From Ectothiorhodospiraceae bacterium (GTDB taxonomy: Bacteria; Pseudomonadota; Gammaproteobacteria; HK1): a stretch of DNA of 64,000 nucleotides. Below the pieces are notes generated by a model, which searched no databases, was not told the DNA's origin, and worked only from the letters and a program-made list of their open reading frames with translations. Made by a program: the position numbers and the translations under genes. Of this stretch, positions 41,446 through 52,906 are shown piece after piece. Position 1 is the stretch's first letter. The number at the start of each line of letters is the position of its first letter. The stretch is from positions 1 through 64,000 of the forward strand of contig JACKNM010000024.1 in the NCBI GenBank assembly GCA_024234875.1, given 5' to 3'.

Positions 41446-43530
41446 ATGGGCCCGCGAGCGCTGCTCATCGGTCTGCCCCTGGTGGTCATCGCCGTGCTGG
41501 CGCTCTCCGCCTTCTGGGTGCCGGGCTACCGCAGCGCGGACGCCGACAACCCGGAGCGGGCAGCGAGCCTGGTGCTCCCGAGCTCCGCCGATCCGAAGAT
41601 CCTGAACCCGATCCTCCACGCCGACACCGCCAGCGGCCGAGTCGTCGACCTCGTGTTCGAAGGTCTGCTCGATCTCGACGAGGACCTCGCGCTACGCGGG
41701 CGCCTCGCCCGCTCCTGGTCGGTCCGCGAGACCGCGTATCTCGTGGTGCCGCCCGCCGCGACGCTCGCCGACGGCACGCACGTCGACGCCGAGACGTTGC
41801 GCGCGCGCATCGAGGCCCACGCGGCCGCCGACCCCGCCCTGCGCGAGTCGCTGGAGTCGGTCGTCGTGGAGCCACCGCAGGCGCGACTGACGCAGGTCGA
41901 CCTGCCGGGCGACAAGCCTGCCCGCGCGATGATCACCTGGCAGCTGCCGGCACGATTGCGCCTCGAGCTCGCCGCGGTCGATCAGGATCTCGAGCTGCGC
42001 CTGCGTCCGCTGCTCGGCGCCGACTACGGCCGCGACTGGCCGGGTACCGCCCAGGCGACGGTCGAGCCGGCCGAGTTGCGCGAGGCGGCACTCGCACGGC
42101 CCGGCGCCGCGCCGCCGCCGCTGCTCGAGCACAACCCGACGATCACCTTCGAGCTGCGCACCGATGCGCGATTCCACGACGGTCATCCGGTAGATGCGCA
42201 CGACGTCGAGTTCACCTATCGGGCGATCATGGACCCGCGCAATCTCTCCCCGCGGACATCGGACTTCGAGCCCATCGACCGCGTCGAGGTGCTCGACGCG
42301 CATCGCGTGCGTGTCGTCTACCGCCGCCTGTTCTCGCCCGCCATCAACGCCTGGACGATGGGGATTCTCCCCGCCCACCTGCTCGACGACGAGGCCCTGC
42401 GGCAGGAGATGGAGCGACGTGCGCTGTCGCCCGCGGCCCGCGAGCGCTTCGGACTTCGCGACAGCCAGTTCAATCGTGCGCCGATCGGCTCCGGACCGTT
42501 CCGGTTCGGACGATGGTTGCCCGACGAGCTCGTGGAGCTGCAGGCGAACCGCGAGCACTGGGGCGGCGGTCCGCGCTTCGCGCGCTTCACCGTGCGCACC
42601 ATCCCCGAGCCGCTGACGCAGGAGATGGAGTTCCTGAGCGGCGCCCTCGACCTCTACACGCCCCTCGCCCACCAGGCACGACGCTATCGCGACGACCCGG
42701 ATCTTCGGACGCACGCGGTGCGCTCGCGTGGCTACACCTACATCGGCTACAACACGCGCCGTGCGCCCTTCGACGATCCCCGCGTGCGGCGCGCACTCGG
42801 GATGGCCATCGACGTCGAGGCGATCATCGAGCACGTGCTGTACGGCGAGGGCGACCGCACCACCGGCCCCTACCCGCTCGGCACCGAATGGTACGACCCG
42901 TCGGTGACACCGCTCGCACACGACCCGGGCCAGGCGCTCGCGCTGCTCGAGTCCGTCGGGTTCCGGCGCAACGCAGAGGGTTGGCTGGAGCGCGACGGCA
43001 AGCCGCTCGCCTTCACCCTCATCACCAACAACGGCAACGCGCTGCGCAAGGCGGTGCTCGGGATCGCCCAGGACGCGTGGCGTCGAATCGGAATCCAGGT
43101 GGCGACCCAGCTCGTGGAGTGGTCGGTCTTCCTCGAGGAGTTCGTCAACCCGGGGCAGTTCGACGCGCTGGTGCTCGGCTGGTCGATGGGGGTCGACCCG
43201 GACCTCTACCAGCTCTTCCATTCGAGTCAGACCGGCCCACGACAGCTCAACTTCGTCGGCTTGCGCGACGACAGGCTCGACACCCTCATCGAGCGACTTC
43301 GCCGCGAGTACGATCGAGACGCGCAGCGCGGGCTCGCCCACGACCTGCACCGGCGCATCGCCGAGCTCGCACCGTACACGTTCCTGTACGCACCGCGGGC
43401 GACCTGGGTCCACGACCCGCGCATTGCGATGCGTGGCCCGGCCGGTGACGTCCAGCCGCTGCGCCCGAGCCGCTCGGGGGACATGTTCTTCCACCTCGAA
43501 CGCTGGGATCGGCTCTCGCTGGCCCCGTGA
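41446..43530 (+). CDS. peptide/nickel-type ABC transporter substrate-binding protein
   Basis: A 694-residue solute-binding protein of family 5 (OppA/DppA type). A single hydrophobic segment (ALLIGLPLVVIAVLALSAFWV) anchors or exports it; no lipobox is seen. The core has ADPKILNPILHADTASGRVVDLVFEGLL, FHDGHPVDAHDVEFTYRAIMDPR and RRALGMAIDVEAIIEHVLYGEG. It is longer than the usual 500-560 residues because of an extra segment at about 100-215. It is expected to deliver oligopeptides to the permeases encoded next. ATG 41446. Same order as the opp-type genes beside fabI in pseudomonads. Confidence 0.9.
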   Translation: MGPRALLIGLPLVVIAVLALSAFWVPGYRSADADNPERAASLVLPSSADPKILNPILHADTASGRVVDLVFEGLLDLDEDLALRGRLARSWSVRETAYLVVPPAATLADGTHVDAETLRARIEAHAAADPALRESLESVVVEPPQARLTQVDLPGDKPARAMITWQLPARLRLELAAVDQDLELRLRPLLGADYGRDWPGTAQATVEPAELREAALARPGAAPPPLLEHNPTITFELRTDARFHDGHPVDAHDVEFTYRAIMDPRNLSPRTSDFEPIDRVEVLDAHRVRVVYRRLFSPAINAWTMGILPAHLLDDEALRQEMERRALSPAARERFGLRDSQFNRAPIGSGPFRFGRWLPDELVELQANREHWGGGPRFARFTVRTIPEPLTQEMEFLSGALDLYTPLAHQARRYRDDPDLRTHAVRSRGYTYIGYNTRRAPFDDPRVRRALGMAIDVEAIIEHVLYGEGDRTTGPYPLGTEWYDPSVTPLAHDPGQALALLESVGFRRNAEGWLERDGKPLAFTLITNNGNALRKAVLGIAQDAWRRIGIQVATQLVEWSVFLEEFVNPGQFDALVLGWSMGVDPDLYQLFHSSQTGPRQLNFVGLRDDRLDTLIERLRREYDRDAQRGLAHDLHRRIAELAPYTFLYAPRATWVHDPRIAMRGPAGDVQPLRPSRSGDMFFHLERWDRLSLAP

Positions 43531-43570
43531 CGGGGCGGCACGGCAAGCCGGCACGAGACCTGGAGACGAG

Positions 43571-44533
43571 ATGCTCGGATACCTGTTGCGAAGTCTGATC
43601 GAGCGCCTCGTGCTGCTGGTGGTGGTATCGGTGCTCGCTCACGCGATGGTGCATCTGGCCCCGGGCGAGCCGAGCGAGGTCGACCCGATGAACCCGCGCA
43701 TGAAACCCGAGGACGTGGCGCGATTGCGTGCAGCATTCCACCTCGACGAGCCGCTCCATCTCCAGTACGCGTACTGGGTCCGGGACCTGGCGACGGGTGA
43801 GCTTCGCTCGTTCAAGGACAACCAGCCGGTGCTACCGCGGATCGGGGAGCGCTTCATGAACTCCCTCCCGCTGTTCGTGCTGGCCACGCTCGTCATCTGG
43901 ACGCTGTCGTTTCCGCTCGGTGTGCAGGCGGCGCTACGCCGGGGGTCTCGATTCGACCGGACGACGACCGTGCTCGCCTATGCGCTGATCGCAATCCCGG
44001 GATTCTTCCTCGCCTACCTGGTGATCATCGCGGCGGTGCAAGTCCTCGGCCTGCCGGTGATTGGCATGCGTACGTTCGGCGCCGAGACCGCGCCGCTGTC
44101 GGTACGGGTCATGGACCGCATCTGGCATCTCGCCCTGCCCACGCTCATGCTCGCGTTCGGCGGCATCGCCATGCTCTCGCGCTACGCCCGCGCGCAGATG
44201 ATCGAGGTGCTCGCCGCCGACTACGTGCGCACCGCACACGCCAAGGGCCTGCCGGCGGAGACCGTGACCTACCGCCACGCGCTGCGCAACGCGCTGCTGC
44301 CGTTCGTGACCATGTTCGGGCTGATGCTCCCCGGGTTGGTCGGCGGCTCGGTGATCATCGAGCAGATCTTCGCCTGGCCCGGGATCGGTCGCCTGGGATA
44401 CGAGGCGATCCTCGGGCGCGACTATCCGGTGGTGCTGACGCTGAACCTGTTCGCAGCCGTGCTCACCGTCGCCGGCACCTTTCTCTCCGACGTCCTCTAC
44501 GCGCTCGCCGACCCGAGGATTCGACTGCGATGA
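43571..44533 (+). CDS. peptide ABC transporter permease, OppB/DppB type
   Basis: A 320-residue inner-membrane permease with about six helices. It opens MLGYLLRSLIERLVLLVVVSVLAHAMVHLAPG (OppB N-terminus) and ends with the coupling motif DYVRTAHAKGLPAETVTYRHALRNALLPFVT, the EAA-type loop that contacts the ATPase. GGAGACGAG precedes ATG 43571; the frame upstream is overlap with the binding protein's shadow. The gene is 40 bases after the binding protein and overlaps the next permease by ATGA. Confidence 0.92.
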   Translation: MLGYLLRSLIERLVLLVVVSVLAHAMVHLAPGEPSEVDPMNPRMKPEDVARLRAAFHLDEPLHLQYAYWVRDLATGELRSFKDNQPVLPRIGERFMNSLPLFVLATLVIWTLSFPLGVQAALRRGSRFDRTTTVLAYALIAIPGFFLAYLVIIAAVQVLGLPVIGMRTFGAETAPLSVRVMDRIWHLALPTLMLAFGGIAMLSRYARAQMIEVLAADYVRTAHAKGLPAETVTYRHALRNALLPFVTMFGLMLPGLVGGSVIIEQIFAWPGIGRLGYEAILGRDYPVVLTLNLFAAVLTVAGTFLSDVLYALADPRIRLR

Positions 44534-45480
44534 CCACTCCCTCCGACCTCGACGCCCCGCCCCGGTCGCGCGCGCGAGAGGTCGCCGATGCGCTGCGCGG
44601 CGACCGCGCCACACGTTGGAGCGCCGCCACGCTCGCACTGGTCCTGCTGGCAGCGCTCGCGGGGGAAATCCTGATCGGGGCGACCGGCCTGCTCGACCCC
44701 GCGACGGTGCGCCTGCCCGACAAGCTGCTGCCCCCACTCTCGGCGCCCTCGGCCACCATTGCGGTGGCGGAGCGACCCGGGCTCGGCATCTACCTGCTCG
44801 GAACCGACGATCTCGGCCGCGATGTCTTCGCGCGCATGCTCGAAGGCTCCGCGGTGACACTGACCGTCGGGTTCGTGGCGGTGGCGATCGCGATCTCCAT
44901 CGGTGTCGCCGTCGGCAGCATCGCCGGCTACCTGGGCCAGGTGCGGCTCGGGCCGTTCACCGTCGACGGCGTGTTGATGCGGTTCACCGACGTGATGCTG
45001 TGCTTTCCGACCTTCTTCCTGATCCTCACCGCAGTCGCCCTGCTGCCGCCCAGCATCTACAACATCATGGTGGTGATCGGGCTCACCGGCTGGATGGGCA
45101 CCGCGCGATTCGTGCGCGCCGAGGTCCTGTCCCTCGCCCGCCAGGACTTCGTGTTGGCGGCGCGCGCCCTGGGATTGCCGCCGACGCGCGTCATCGTGCG
45201 CCACCTGCTGCCGAACGCCGCCGCGCCGGTCCTGGTCACGGCGACGGTCTCGGTGGCGAGCGCCATCCTGGTCGAGTCGTCGCTCAGCTTCCTCGGCTTC
45301 GGCGTGCCTCCCCCGCACGCGACCTGGGGCAACATCCTGAGCGACGGCAAGGACTACGTCTTCGACGCGCCGTGGCTGTTCACGATTCCCGGGCTCGCGA
45401 TCCTGGCGGTGGTCCTCGCCTTCAACCTCCTCGGTGAGGGGTTGCGCGAGGCCCTGGACCCGCGGCTGCGTCGCCGCTGA
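44530..45480 (+). CDS. peptide ABC transporter permease, OppC/DppC type
   Basis: A 316-residue permease with an N-terminal helix followed by a long periplasmic loop containing LLGTDDLGRDVFARMLEGSAVTLTVGFVAV, the OppC signature. The coupling loop is SLARQDFVLAARALGLPPTRVIVRHLLPNAAAPVLVTATVSVASAILVESSLSFLGFG. Its ATG overlaps the previous stop. No ABC ATPase gene follows: only 72 bases separate it from fabI, although the usual system carries one or two OppD/OppF ATPases. Confidence 0.92.
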   Translation: MTTPSDLDAPPRSRAREVADALRGDRATRWSAATLALVLLAALAGEILIGATGLLDPATVRLPDKLLPPLSAPSATIAVAERPGLGIYLLGTDDLGRDVFARMLEGSAVTLTVGFVAVAIAISIGVAVGSIAGYLGQVRLGPFTVDGVLMRFTDVMLCFPTFFLILTAVALLPPSIYNIMVVIGLTGWMGTARFVRAEVLSLARQDFVLAARALGLPPTRVIVRHLLPNAAAPVLVTATVSVASAILVESSLSFLGFGVPPPHATWGNILSDGKDYVFDAPWLFTIPGLAILAVVLAFNLLGEGLREALDPRLRRR

Positions 45481-45552
45481 CCGCGCAGCGCCGTCCTGCC
45501 CTCATCCGCAAGCTGATAAACTCCTCGCCCGTCGCGGAGTCGGGAGATCGAG

Positions 45553-46344
45553 ATGGGCTTTCTCGCGGGCAAGCGCGCCCTGGTGCTGGGGGTTGCCAGT
45601 GATCGTTCGATCGCCTGGGGAATCGCCCAGGCCATGCGCCGCGAAGGGGCGGAGCTCGCGTTCACCTATCAGAACGAGCGGCTCGCCGGCCGGGTCCGCG
45701 ACCTCGCGGCGCGGGTCGACTCCGACCTCTGCCTCGAGTGCGACGTCGGCTCCGACGAGAGCATCGGCAGCACCTTCGAGGCGTTGGCGGCGCGGTGGCC
45801 GCAGCTCGACATCGTCATCCACGCCGTCGCCTTCGCGCCGCGCGAGGCCCTTCAGGGCACGTTCCTCGACCATCTGACCCGCGACGCGTTCCGCATCGCC
45901 CACGACATCAGCGCCTACAGCTTCGCCGCGGTGGCCGCCGGCGCGCGTCCGATGATGACCGCCGGCGGCGCGCTCCTCACGCTCAGCTACCTCGGGGCGG
46001 AGCGGGCGATGCCGAACTACAACGTGATGGGGCCGGCCAAGGCGAGCCTCGAGGCGACGGTCCGCTACATGGCGGTGGCGCTCGGCCCGGAAGGCATCCG
46101 CGTGAACGCGGTGTCCGCGGGCCCCATCCGCACCCTGGCCGCGTCGGGCATCAACAACTTCCGGCGCCTTCTCGATCAGGCGGCCCGGGTCTCGCCGATG
46201 CGGCGCAACGTCACCATCGACGAGGTGGGCAACGTGGCCGCCTTCCTGTGCTCCGACCTCGCCTCGGGAATCACCGGCGAGATCACCTACGTCGACGCGG
46301 GATTCAACGTCGTCGGCGGCGCCGCGCCCGCGGACGGCGAGTAG
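45553..46344 (+). CDS. fabI: NADH-dependent enoyl-ACP reductase FabI
   Basis: A 263-residue short-chain dehydrogenase of the FabI type, which reduces the enoyl-ACP double bond in the last step of each fatty-acid elongation cycle. The N-terminal nucleotide fold is LVLGVASDRSIAWGIAQAM, a signature of FabI. The catalytic pair Tyr156 and Lys163 sits in NYNVMGPAKASLEA with the usual six residues between. GGAGATCGAG precedes ATG 45553. A tgataaac sequence at 45514-45521 may be part of the promoter. The gene follows the opp genes as in pseudomonads. Confidence 0.96.
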   Translation: MGFLAGKRALVLGVASDRSIAWGIAQAMRREGAELAFTYQNERLAGRVRDLAARVDSDLCLECDVGSDESIGSTFEALAARWPQLDIVIHAVAFAPREALQGTFLDHLTRDAFRIAHDISAYSFAAVAAGARPMMTAGGALLTLSYLGAERAMPNYNVMGPAKASLEATVRYMAVALGPEGIRVNAVSAGPIRTLAASGINNFRRLLDQAARVSPMRRNVTIDEVGNVAAFLCSDLASGITGEITYVDAGFNVVGGAAPADGE

Positions 46345-46413
46345 ACCGACCACGCGGCGCGCATCGCCCGCCGCCAGTCGATCTGCTCGGAGCAGACCGA
46401 GCTCGGGAGGCCC

Positions 46414-46959
46414 TCAGTCCAGGCTGTACTGCCGCCGCGGCGGCTCGGTGGCGAAACGCTGCTCGGCGGTCCGTTGGCGGTCGTCGAGAACCCGCTGCTC
46501 GAAGCTCGCGTCGAGCCGGCTGCAGATCTCGTAGAACCGGCGTTTGACCGCGTTCACCGAGCACCCGCAGGGGCCGGCCGGAAGCTCGTCGTCGCGCACC
46601 GGCTCCAGGACCTCCCCGTCATAGGTTCCGAACACCAGCACCCGGAACTCGTCGTCCCCATCCTCGACTCGGGCATCGTCGAACGCGGCGAAGGCCTCCA
46701 GCAGCGCCGACCGGTCGCGCAGCAGGTCGCGCACCGACAGCTCCACCCGCTCGGTCTGCACCAGGAAGTGGTAGACGACCTCGATCGCGCTGTGCTCGTC
46801 ACGTGCGGTCCCGTCCGCCGGGCCGAGGTACAGGTTGGCGTCCATGTCCAACACGAACGGGCTCTGCTTGAAGTTGCCCTCGAACGTGCGGGTCACGAAC
46901 GGCAGGCTACCGAGCAGCTTGGCACGGCCACCGGCGGGCTGACGGGATGCTGGGCTCAT
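46414..46959 (-). CDS. hypothetical protein
   Basis: A 181-residue protein I do not recognise. It starts MSPASRQPAGGRAKLLGSLPFVTRTFEGNFKQSP and is mixed alpha/beta, with VLDMDANLYLG and HSAIEVVYHFLVQTERVEL in the middle and a Cys-containing turn (PAGPCGCSV) near residue 133. No signal peptide or membrane helix. It is divergent from the HNH nuclease gene with about 110 bases between and convergent with fabI. It is in an unusual position inside the otherwise conserved fabI-ppiD interval. Confidence 0.7.
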   Translation of the reverse strand: MSPASRQPAGGRAKLLGSLPFVTRTFEGNFKQSPFVLDMDANLYLGPADGTARDEHSAIEVVYHFLVQTERVELSVRDLLRDRSALLEAFAAFDDARVEDGDDEFRVLVFGTYDGEVLEPVRDDELPAGPCGCSVNAVKRRFYEICSRLDASFEQRVLDDRQRTAEQRFATEPPRRQYSLD

Positions 46960-47072
46960 CGCAGCGGGAAGTTAATCCCTGGTCCGGGGGCCTGGCAAGG
47001 GACCGCGCTCGCTTGCGCCGAGGGGTCGGACGTGCACAATGGCGGCGCCGAGGAGAGTCGCCGGCTCGTGAC

Positions 47073-47744
47073 ATGGCCGGTATCGTCCCCTTTCACGACG
47101 CGATCACTGGTGTGAACGAGCAGCCGCGCCCCCTGATTCTGCGCCTCGACGTCACCGGCCAGCCTGTGCGTTGGATCCCGTGGCAGAGTGCCGCCATCCT
47201 CGACAGCCGAGCGATGATCGCCTGGCACGCGGGTGATCACGAGTTCCGGATCTACGGCGGACGACGGCGCGACACCGGGTTGCGATCGAGCATCACCATC
47301 AACTCGATCATCGCGGTCAAGGGCCGCCTGCGGGCAGCCGAGAGCCAGTCCGCGGTGCCGCCGCTGTCGAACCGTGAGCTCTACCGGCGCGATGATCACA
47401 TGTGCATGTATTGCGGGGAGAAGATGGTCGAGTCGCTCCTCACCCGCGACCACGTGCTGCCGCTGTCTCGCGGCGGGACCGACACCTGGAGCAACGTGGT
47501 GACCGCGTGCCGGCCGTGCAACCACGCCAAGGGGGCACGACGCCCGGAAGAGGCCGGAATGGCGTTGCTGGCCGTGCCGTACGTGCCGAATCGTGCGGAG
47601 TATCTGGTGCTGTCGAACCGTCGAATCCTGATGGACCAGATGGCCTTCCTACAGCGTCGGTTCCGCAACGGCAGCCCACTGCACCACGCGCCGACCTGGG
47701 AGCGCCTTCGCAGCGCGGCGCCGGGGGATGCCACGGCGCGCTGA
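47073..47744 (+). CDS. HNH endonuclease domain protein
   Basis: A 223-residue protein with an HNH nuclease domain at about residues 108-155: the zinc pair CMYC, then LLTRDHVLPLSRGGTDTWSNVVTACRPCNHAKG, with the H, N and C/H positions intact. The N-terminal 100 residues (PLILRLDVTGQPVRWIPWQSAAIL, then INSIIAVKGRL) match the arrangement of stand-alone HNH proteins of unknown role found in many bacteria. ATG 47073 is a choice without a close ribosome site (AGGAG lies 17 bases away). It could be a DNA-repair or defence nuclease, but there is no direct evidence. It is not adjacent to other defence genes. Confidence 0.85.
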   Translation: MAGIVPFHDAITGVNEQPRPLILRLDVTGQPVRWIPWQSAAILDSRAMIAWHAGDHEFRIYGGRRRDTGLRSSITINSIIAVKGRLRAAESQSAVPPLSNRELYRRDDHMCMYCGEKMVESLLTRDHVLPLSRGGTDTWSNVVTACRPCNHAKGARRPEEAGMALLAVPYVPNRAEYLVLSNRRILMDQMAFLQRRFRNGSPLHHAPTWERLRSAAPGDATAR

Positions 47745-47882
47745 CCCGGTGCCACAGGGCCGCGCGCGCGGCGGACCTCGCAAGGAGAGGGCGAGTGGCG
47801 CTTCGGCAGCGAGCCGAGAGGTCTCGGCGACCGGGCCAGATGTCCCATCGACCGCGCGCGACGGCCGGCGAACGCCAGCCGT

Positions 47883-49796
47883 CTATTGCACGCGGTCGTC
47901 GTAGACGACGACCTCGGACCCGGCGCGCATGGCCTTGATCATGGCGTCGAACTCGGCTCGACCGAGCTCGGCCGAGAGCCGCGCCCGGATCGCGGTCGCA
48001 CGCTCCTGGGCGCCGTCGGCCGCCGCGGGCACCGCGACGCTGTCGAGGCGAATCAATGCGTAATCACCGCCGTCGACCGCCGTACCGTCGAACCCGGGCC
48101 CATCCCCCGTCGGGCGCGGCATGCGGAACACCGCCTCGACGAGCTCGCGTGACGGCAGGCTCGTCTCGCGGGTCACGGTCTGCGCCTCAGTCCACTGCGC
48201 ACCCGCCTCGGATGCGACGGTCTCCGGGCTCTCACCACCCCGCAGCCGACCGACCAGCTTCTCACCGAGCTCGCGCGCCGCGTCACGTGCATGCTCGTCG
48301 ACCAGCTCCGCCACGACCACGTCGCGCACCTCGTCGAGAGTCTGCGGGCGTGCCGGCTTGTGCTCCAGCACGCGGACGACGACCGCGCGCCCCCCCTCGA
48401 GCTCGACCAGATCGCTGTTGTGGCCTTCCTCGAGCACCTCGGGGGTGAATGCCGCCTGGATCACGCCCGGTTCCGAGCCCACGCCGAGGCCATTCAAGGT
48501 GGCGTCGCGACCGATGAGGTCGGTCTCCTGCAACGGCACCCCCAGGGCATCGGCGGCGCCTTCGAGGTTGTCGGACTGCTCGAAGGCGATGGTCGCGAGC
48601 CGCTCCGCCTGATCGACGTACATCCGCTCCGCCTGCTCGTTCCGGTACTCGGCGACCAGCACGTCGCGGACCTCCTCGAACGAGCGGGTCACTGACGGAC
48701 GGATGCCGGTGACCTTGATCAGGTGCAGCCCGAAGCGCGACCGAACCGGCTCGCTGACGACACCCTCGGCCAGGGTGAACGCCGCGTTCTCGAACTCGGG
48801 ATCCATCACACCTCGACCGAACCAGCCGAGGTCGCCACCCTGACCGGCGGTACCGGGGTCCTCCGAGTTGGTCTTCGCGAGCTCCGCAAAATCGCCGCCG
48901 GCGGCGAGCGCCGCCTCCACCTCGGCCAGCTTCCCGCGCGCCGCGCTCACCGCCGCCTCGTCTGCGTCCTGAGGCACGGACAGGAGGATGTGGCTCGCTC
49001 GCCGCTGCTCGGCCGTCCGATAGTTCTCCTTGCGCTCCTCGTAGCGCCGCCGCAGCTCCTCGTCGGCGACCTCGACCCCACTGGCGAGCGCGGCTCGCGA
49101 GATCTCGACGTACTGGAGCTTGACCTGCTCGGCGGTGACGAACCGATCACGATTGCGCTCGAAGTGCGCCGTGATGTCGGCATCGGACGGCTGGTAGTCC
49201 CGGTGGTCGGCAGCCGCCAGCCGCAACGAGCGGAAGGCGCGGGTTTCCCGCGCGAGGTTCGAGAAGCGCTCGACCTCCGGAGCGGTGACCACGGTCGCGC
49301 CACCGGCGGCCTCGCGGAACTGCTCGAGCAGGAGCGAGCGACGGAGCTCTTCCTCGAACCCCAGCGAGGTGTAGCCCTGCGAGCGCAGCGCCTGCTCGTA
49401 GAGCTCGACCGCGAATGCCCCCTCGCGCTGGAACGACGGCTGGCTGCGCACCGCCTCGACGAGCTGCGCGTCGCCGACGCGCATCTTCCCGTCGGCGGCG
49501 GCCTGGAGTAGCAGCTGGTCGTTGACGAGCTGGTCGACGGTCCGCTTGCGCAACAGCTCGTCGTCGACGGTGTCGGCGGCAGCGCCGAACAGCGCGCGCA
49601 GCTGCTGGCGCTGGCGCTGATAGGCGTTCTGGAACGCCTGCAGCGGCACTTCCTCGTCGTTGACCCGTGCCACGACGACGGTCGCGTCCGGGCTGACGTA
49701 ATCCTGGATACCCCACAGCGCGAACGGGATCACGATGAGGATGACGATGATCCAGGCAATGATGCCCGTCGCCCGATCCCGAATCTGTTGGAGCAT
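47883..49796 (-). CDS. ppiD: periplasmic folding chaperone/peptidyl-prolyl isomerase PpiD
   Basis: A 637-residue inner-membrane-anchored chaperone that meets proteins leaving the Sec channel. A short N-terminal anchor (IIAWIIVILIVIPFALWGIQDYV) is followed by a SurA-like N domain, a parvulin domain at about 268-365 (RRASHILLSVP, then TNSEDPGTAGQGGDLGWFGRG, FGLHLIKV), and a second SurA/PPIase-like C-terminal part. It follows hupB and two tRNA genes on the same strand as in relatives. The start MLQQIRDRATG is conserved. Confidence 0.93.
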   Translation of the reverse strand: MLQQIRDRATGIIAWIIVILIVIPFALWGIQDYVSPDATVVVARVNDEEVPLQAFQNAYQRQRQQLRALFGAAADTVDDELLRKRTVDQLVNDQLLLQAAADGKMRVGDAQLVEAVRSQPSFQREGAFAVELYEQALRSQGYTSLGFEEELRRSLLLEQFREAAGGATVVTAPEVERFSNLARETRAFRSLRLAAADHRDYQPSDADITAHFERNRDRFVTAEQVKLQYVEISRAALASGVEVADEELRRRYEERKENYRTAEQRRASHILLSVPQDADEAAVSAARGKLAEVEAALAAGGDFAELAKTNSEDPGTAGQGGDLGWFGRGVMDPEFENAAFTLAEGVVSEPVRSRFGLHLIKVTGIRPSVTRSFEEVRDVLVAEYRNEQAERMYVDQAERLATIAFEQSDNLEGAADALGVPLQETDLIGRDATLNGLGVGSEPGVIQAAFTPEVLEEGHNSDLVELEGGRAVVVRVLEHKPARPQTLDEVRDVVVAELVDEHARDAARELGEKLVGRLRGGESPETVASEAGAQWTEAQTVTRETSLPSRELVEAVFRMPRPTGDGPGFDGTAVDGGDYALIRLDSVAVPAAADGAQERATAIRARLSAELGRAEFDAMIKAMRAGSEVVVYDDRVQ

Positions 49797-49875
49797 GGAC
49801 CGCGGTGCCCTCGGGCGCTGTGTGTCTGGGTGCTGAGCCCGGGGAGCCGCGTGGCGGCTCCCCGGTCAGGTCGGA

Positions 49876-49952
49876 TGGCGGAGCGGACGGGACTCGAACC
49901 CGCGACCTCCGGCGTGACAGGCCGGCATTCTAACCGACTGAACTACCGCTCC
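49876..49952 (-). tRNA. tRNA-Asp (GTC)
   Basis: A 77-base cloverleaf: acceptor GGAGCGG/CCGCTCC, D-arm with GTTCAGTCGGTTAGAA, anticodon loop CTGTCAC giving GUC (Asp), T-arm GGTTCGAGTCC, and an encoded 3' CCA. It lies 10 bases after tRNA-Val and 80 bases before ppiD. Confidence 0.97.
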
Positions 49953-49962
49953 TCGAGAAGAC

Positions 49963-50038
49963 TGGTGGGTGCTGAGGGGTTCGAACCCCCGACCTTCGCC
50001 TTGTAAGGGCGACGCTCTCCCAACTGAGCTAAGCACCC
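49963..50038 (-). tRNA. tRNA-Val (TAC)
   Basis: A 76-base cloverleaf: acceptor GGGTGCT/AGCACCC, D-arm TTAGCTCAGTTGGGAGAGC, anticodon loop CTTACAA giving UAC (Val), T-arm GGTTCGAACCC, and an encoded CCA. It begins only 13 bases after the hupB stop, so it is probably processed from the hupB transcript together with tRNA-Asp. Confidence 0.97.
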
Positions 50039-50051
50039 CCGACGAAGTCCC

Positions 50052-50324
50052 TCAGTTTAGGGACTCCTTCAGGGCTTTTCCAGGCCTGAAAACCGCCGCC
50101 CGGCTCGCCGGCACCTCTATCGCCGCTCCGGTGCGCGGATTACGCACCGTCCGCGCCGCCCGCTCGCGCGAGGCGAAGGTCCCGAAGCCCGCGAGGGCAA
50201 CCGTTTCCCCGCTTCTCAGCGCCGCCGAGATGGCGCCGAGCATTGCATCCACGGTCCGCGCCGCCGAAGCGGCCGAGATGTCGGCCTCCTCGGCGACATG
50301 CCGGACCAGATCCGCCTTGTTCAC
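50052..50324 (-). CDS. hupB: DNA-binding protein HU
   Basis: A 90-residue histone-like HU protein: MNKADLVRHVAEEADISAASAARTVDAML, then ALAGFGTFASRERAARTVRNPRTG (the beta-arm with Arg-Asn-Pro), ending with FRPGKALKESLN. It bends and compacts DNA as a dimer. It starts at GTG 50324 rather than ATG. A near-consensus promoter lies about 80 bases upstream. The position after lon and before the two tRNA genes and ppiD is conserved. Confidence 0.96.
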   Translation of the reverse strand: MNKADLVRHVAEEADISAASAARTVDAMLGAISAALRSGETVALAGFGTFASRERAARTVRNPRTGAAIEVPASRAAVFRPGKALKESLN

Positions 50325-50407
50325 AGCAACACCCCGTGCTCGATCGATTTGCGGTGGACATTCACACCGGCGATTCAGGCAACGGGGCCAACTGCGCGGC
50401 GGCGCAT

Positions 50408-50435
50408 ATCATACGGCCGGGCGACGGCCTGTCAA
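50408..50435 (-). promoter_or_regulatory. strong sigma-70 promoter of hupB and following tRNAs
   Basis: On the minus strand a perfect TTGACA (50430-50435) and TATGAT (50408-50413) are 16 bases apart. Transcription would start near 50401, about 77 bases before the hupB GTG. Confidence 0.8.
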
Positions 50436-50478
50436 GGCGCATTCGCGCCGCGCACCGCAGGCCGTAGCGCGGCTCCCC

Positions 50479-50501
50479 GGCGGAGCGCTCGGCGCTCCGC
50501 C
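50479..50501 (-). terminator. 9-bp hairpin after lon, no U-run
   Basis: GGCGGAGCG and CGCTCCGCC pair perfectly around a 5-base loop, 12 bases after the lon stop and just upstream of the hupB promoter. A GC-type terminator is likely. Confidence 0.5.
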
Positions 50502-50512
50502 ACGAGGATCAC

Positions 50513-52906
<2,394 letters not shown>

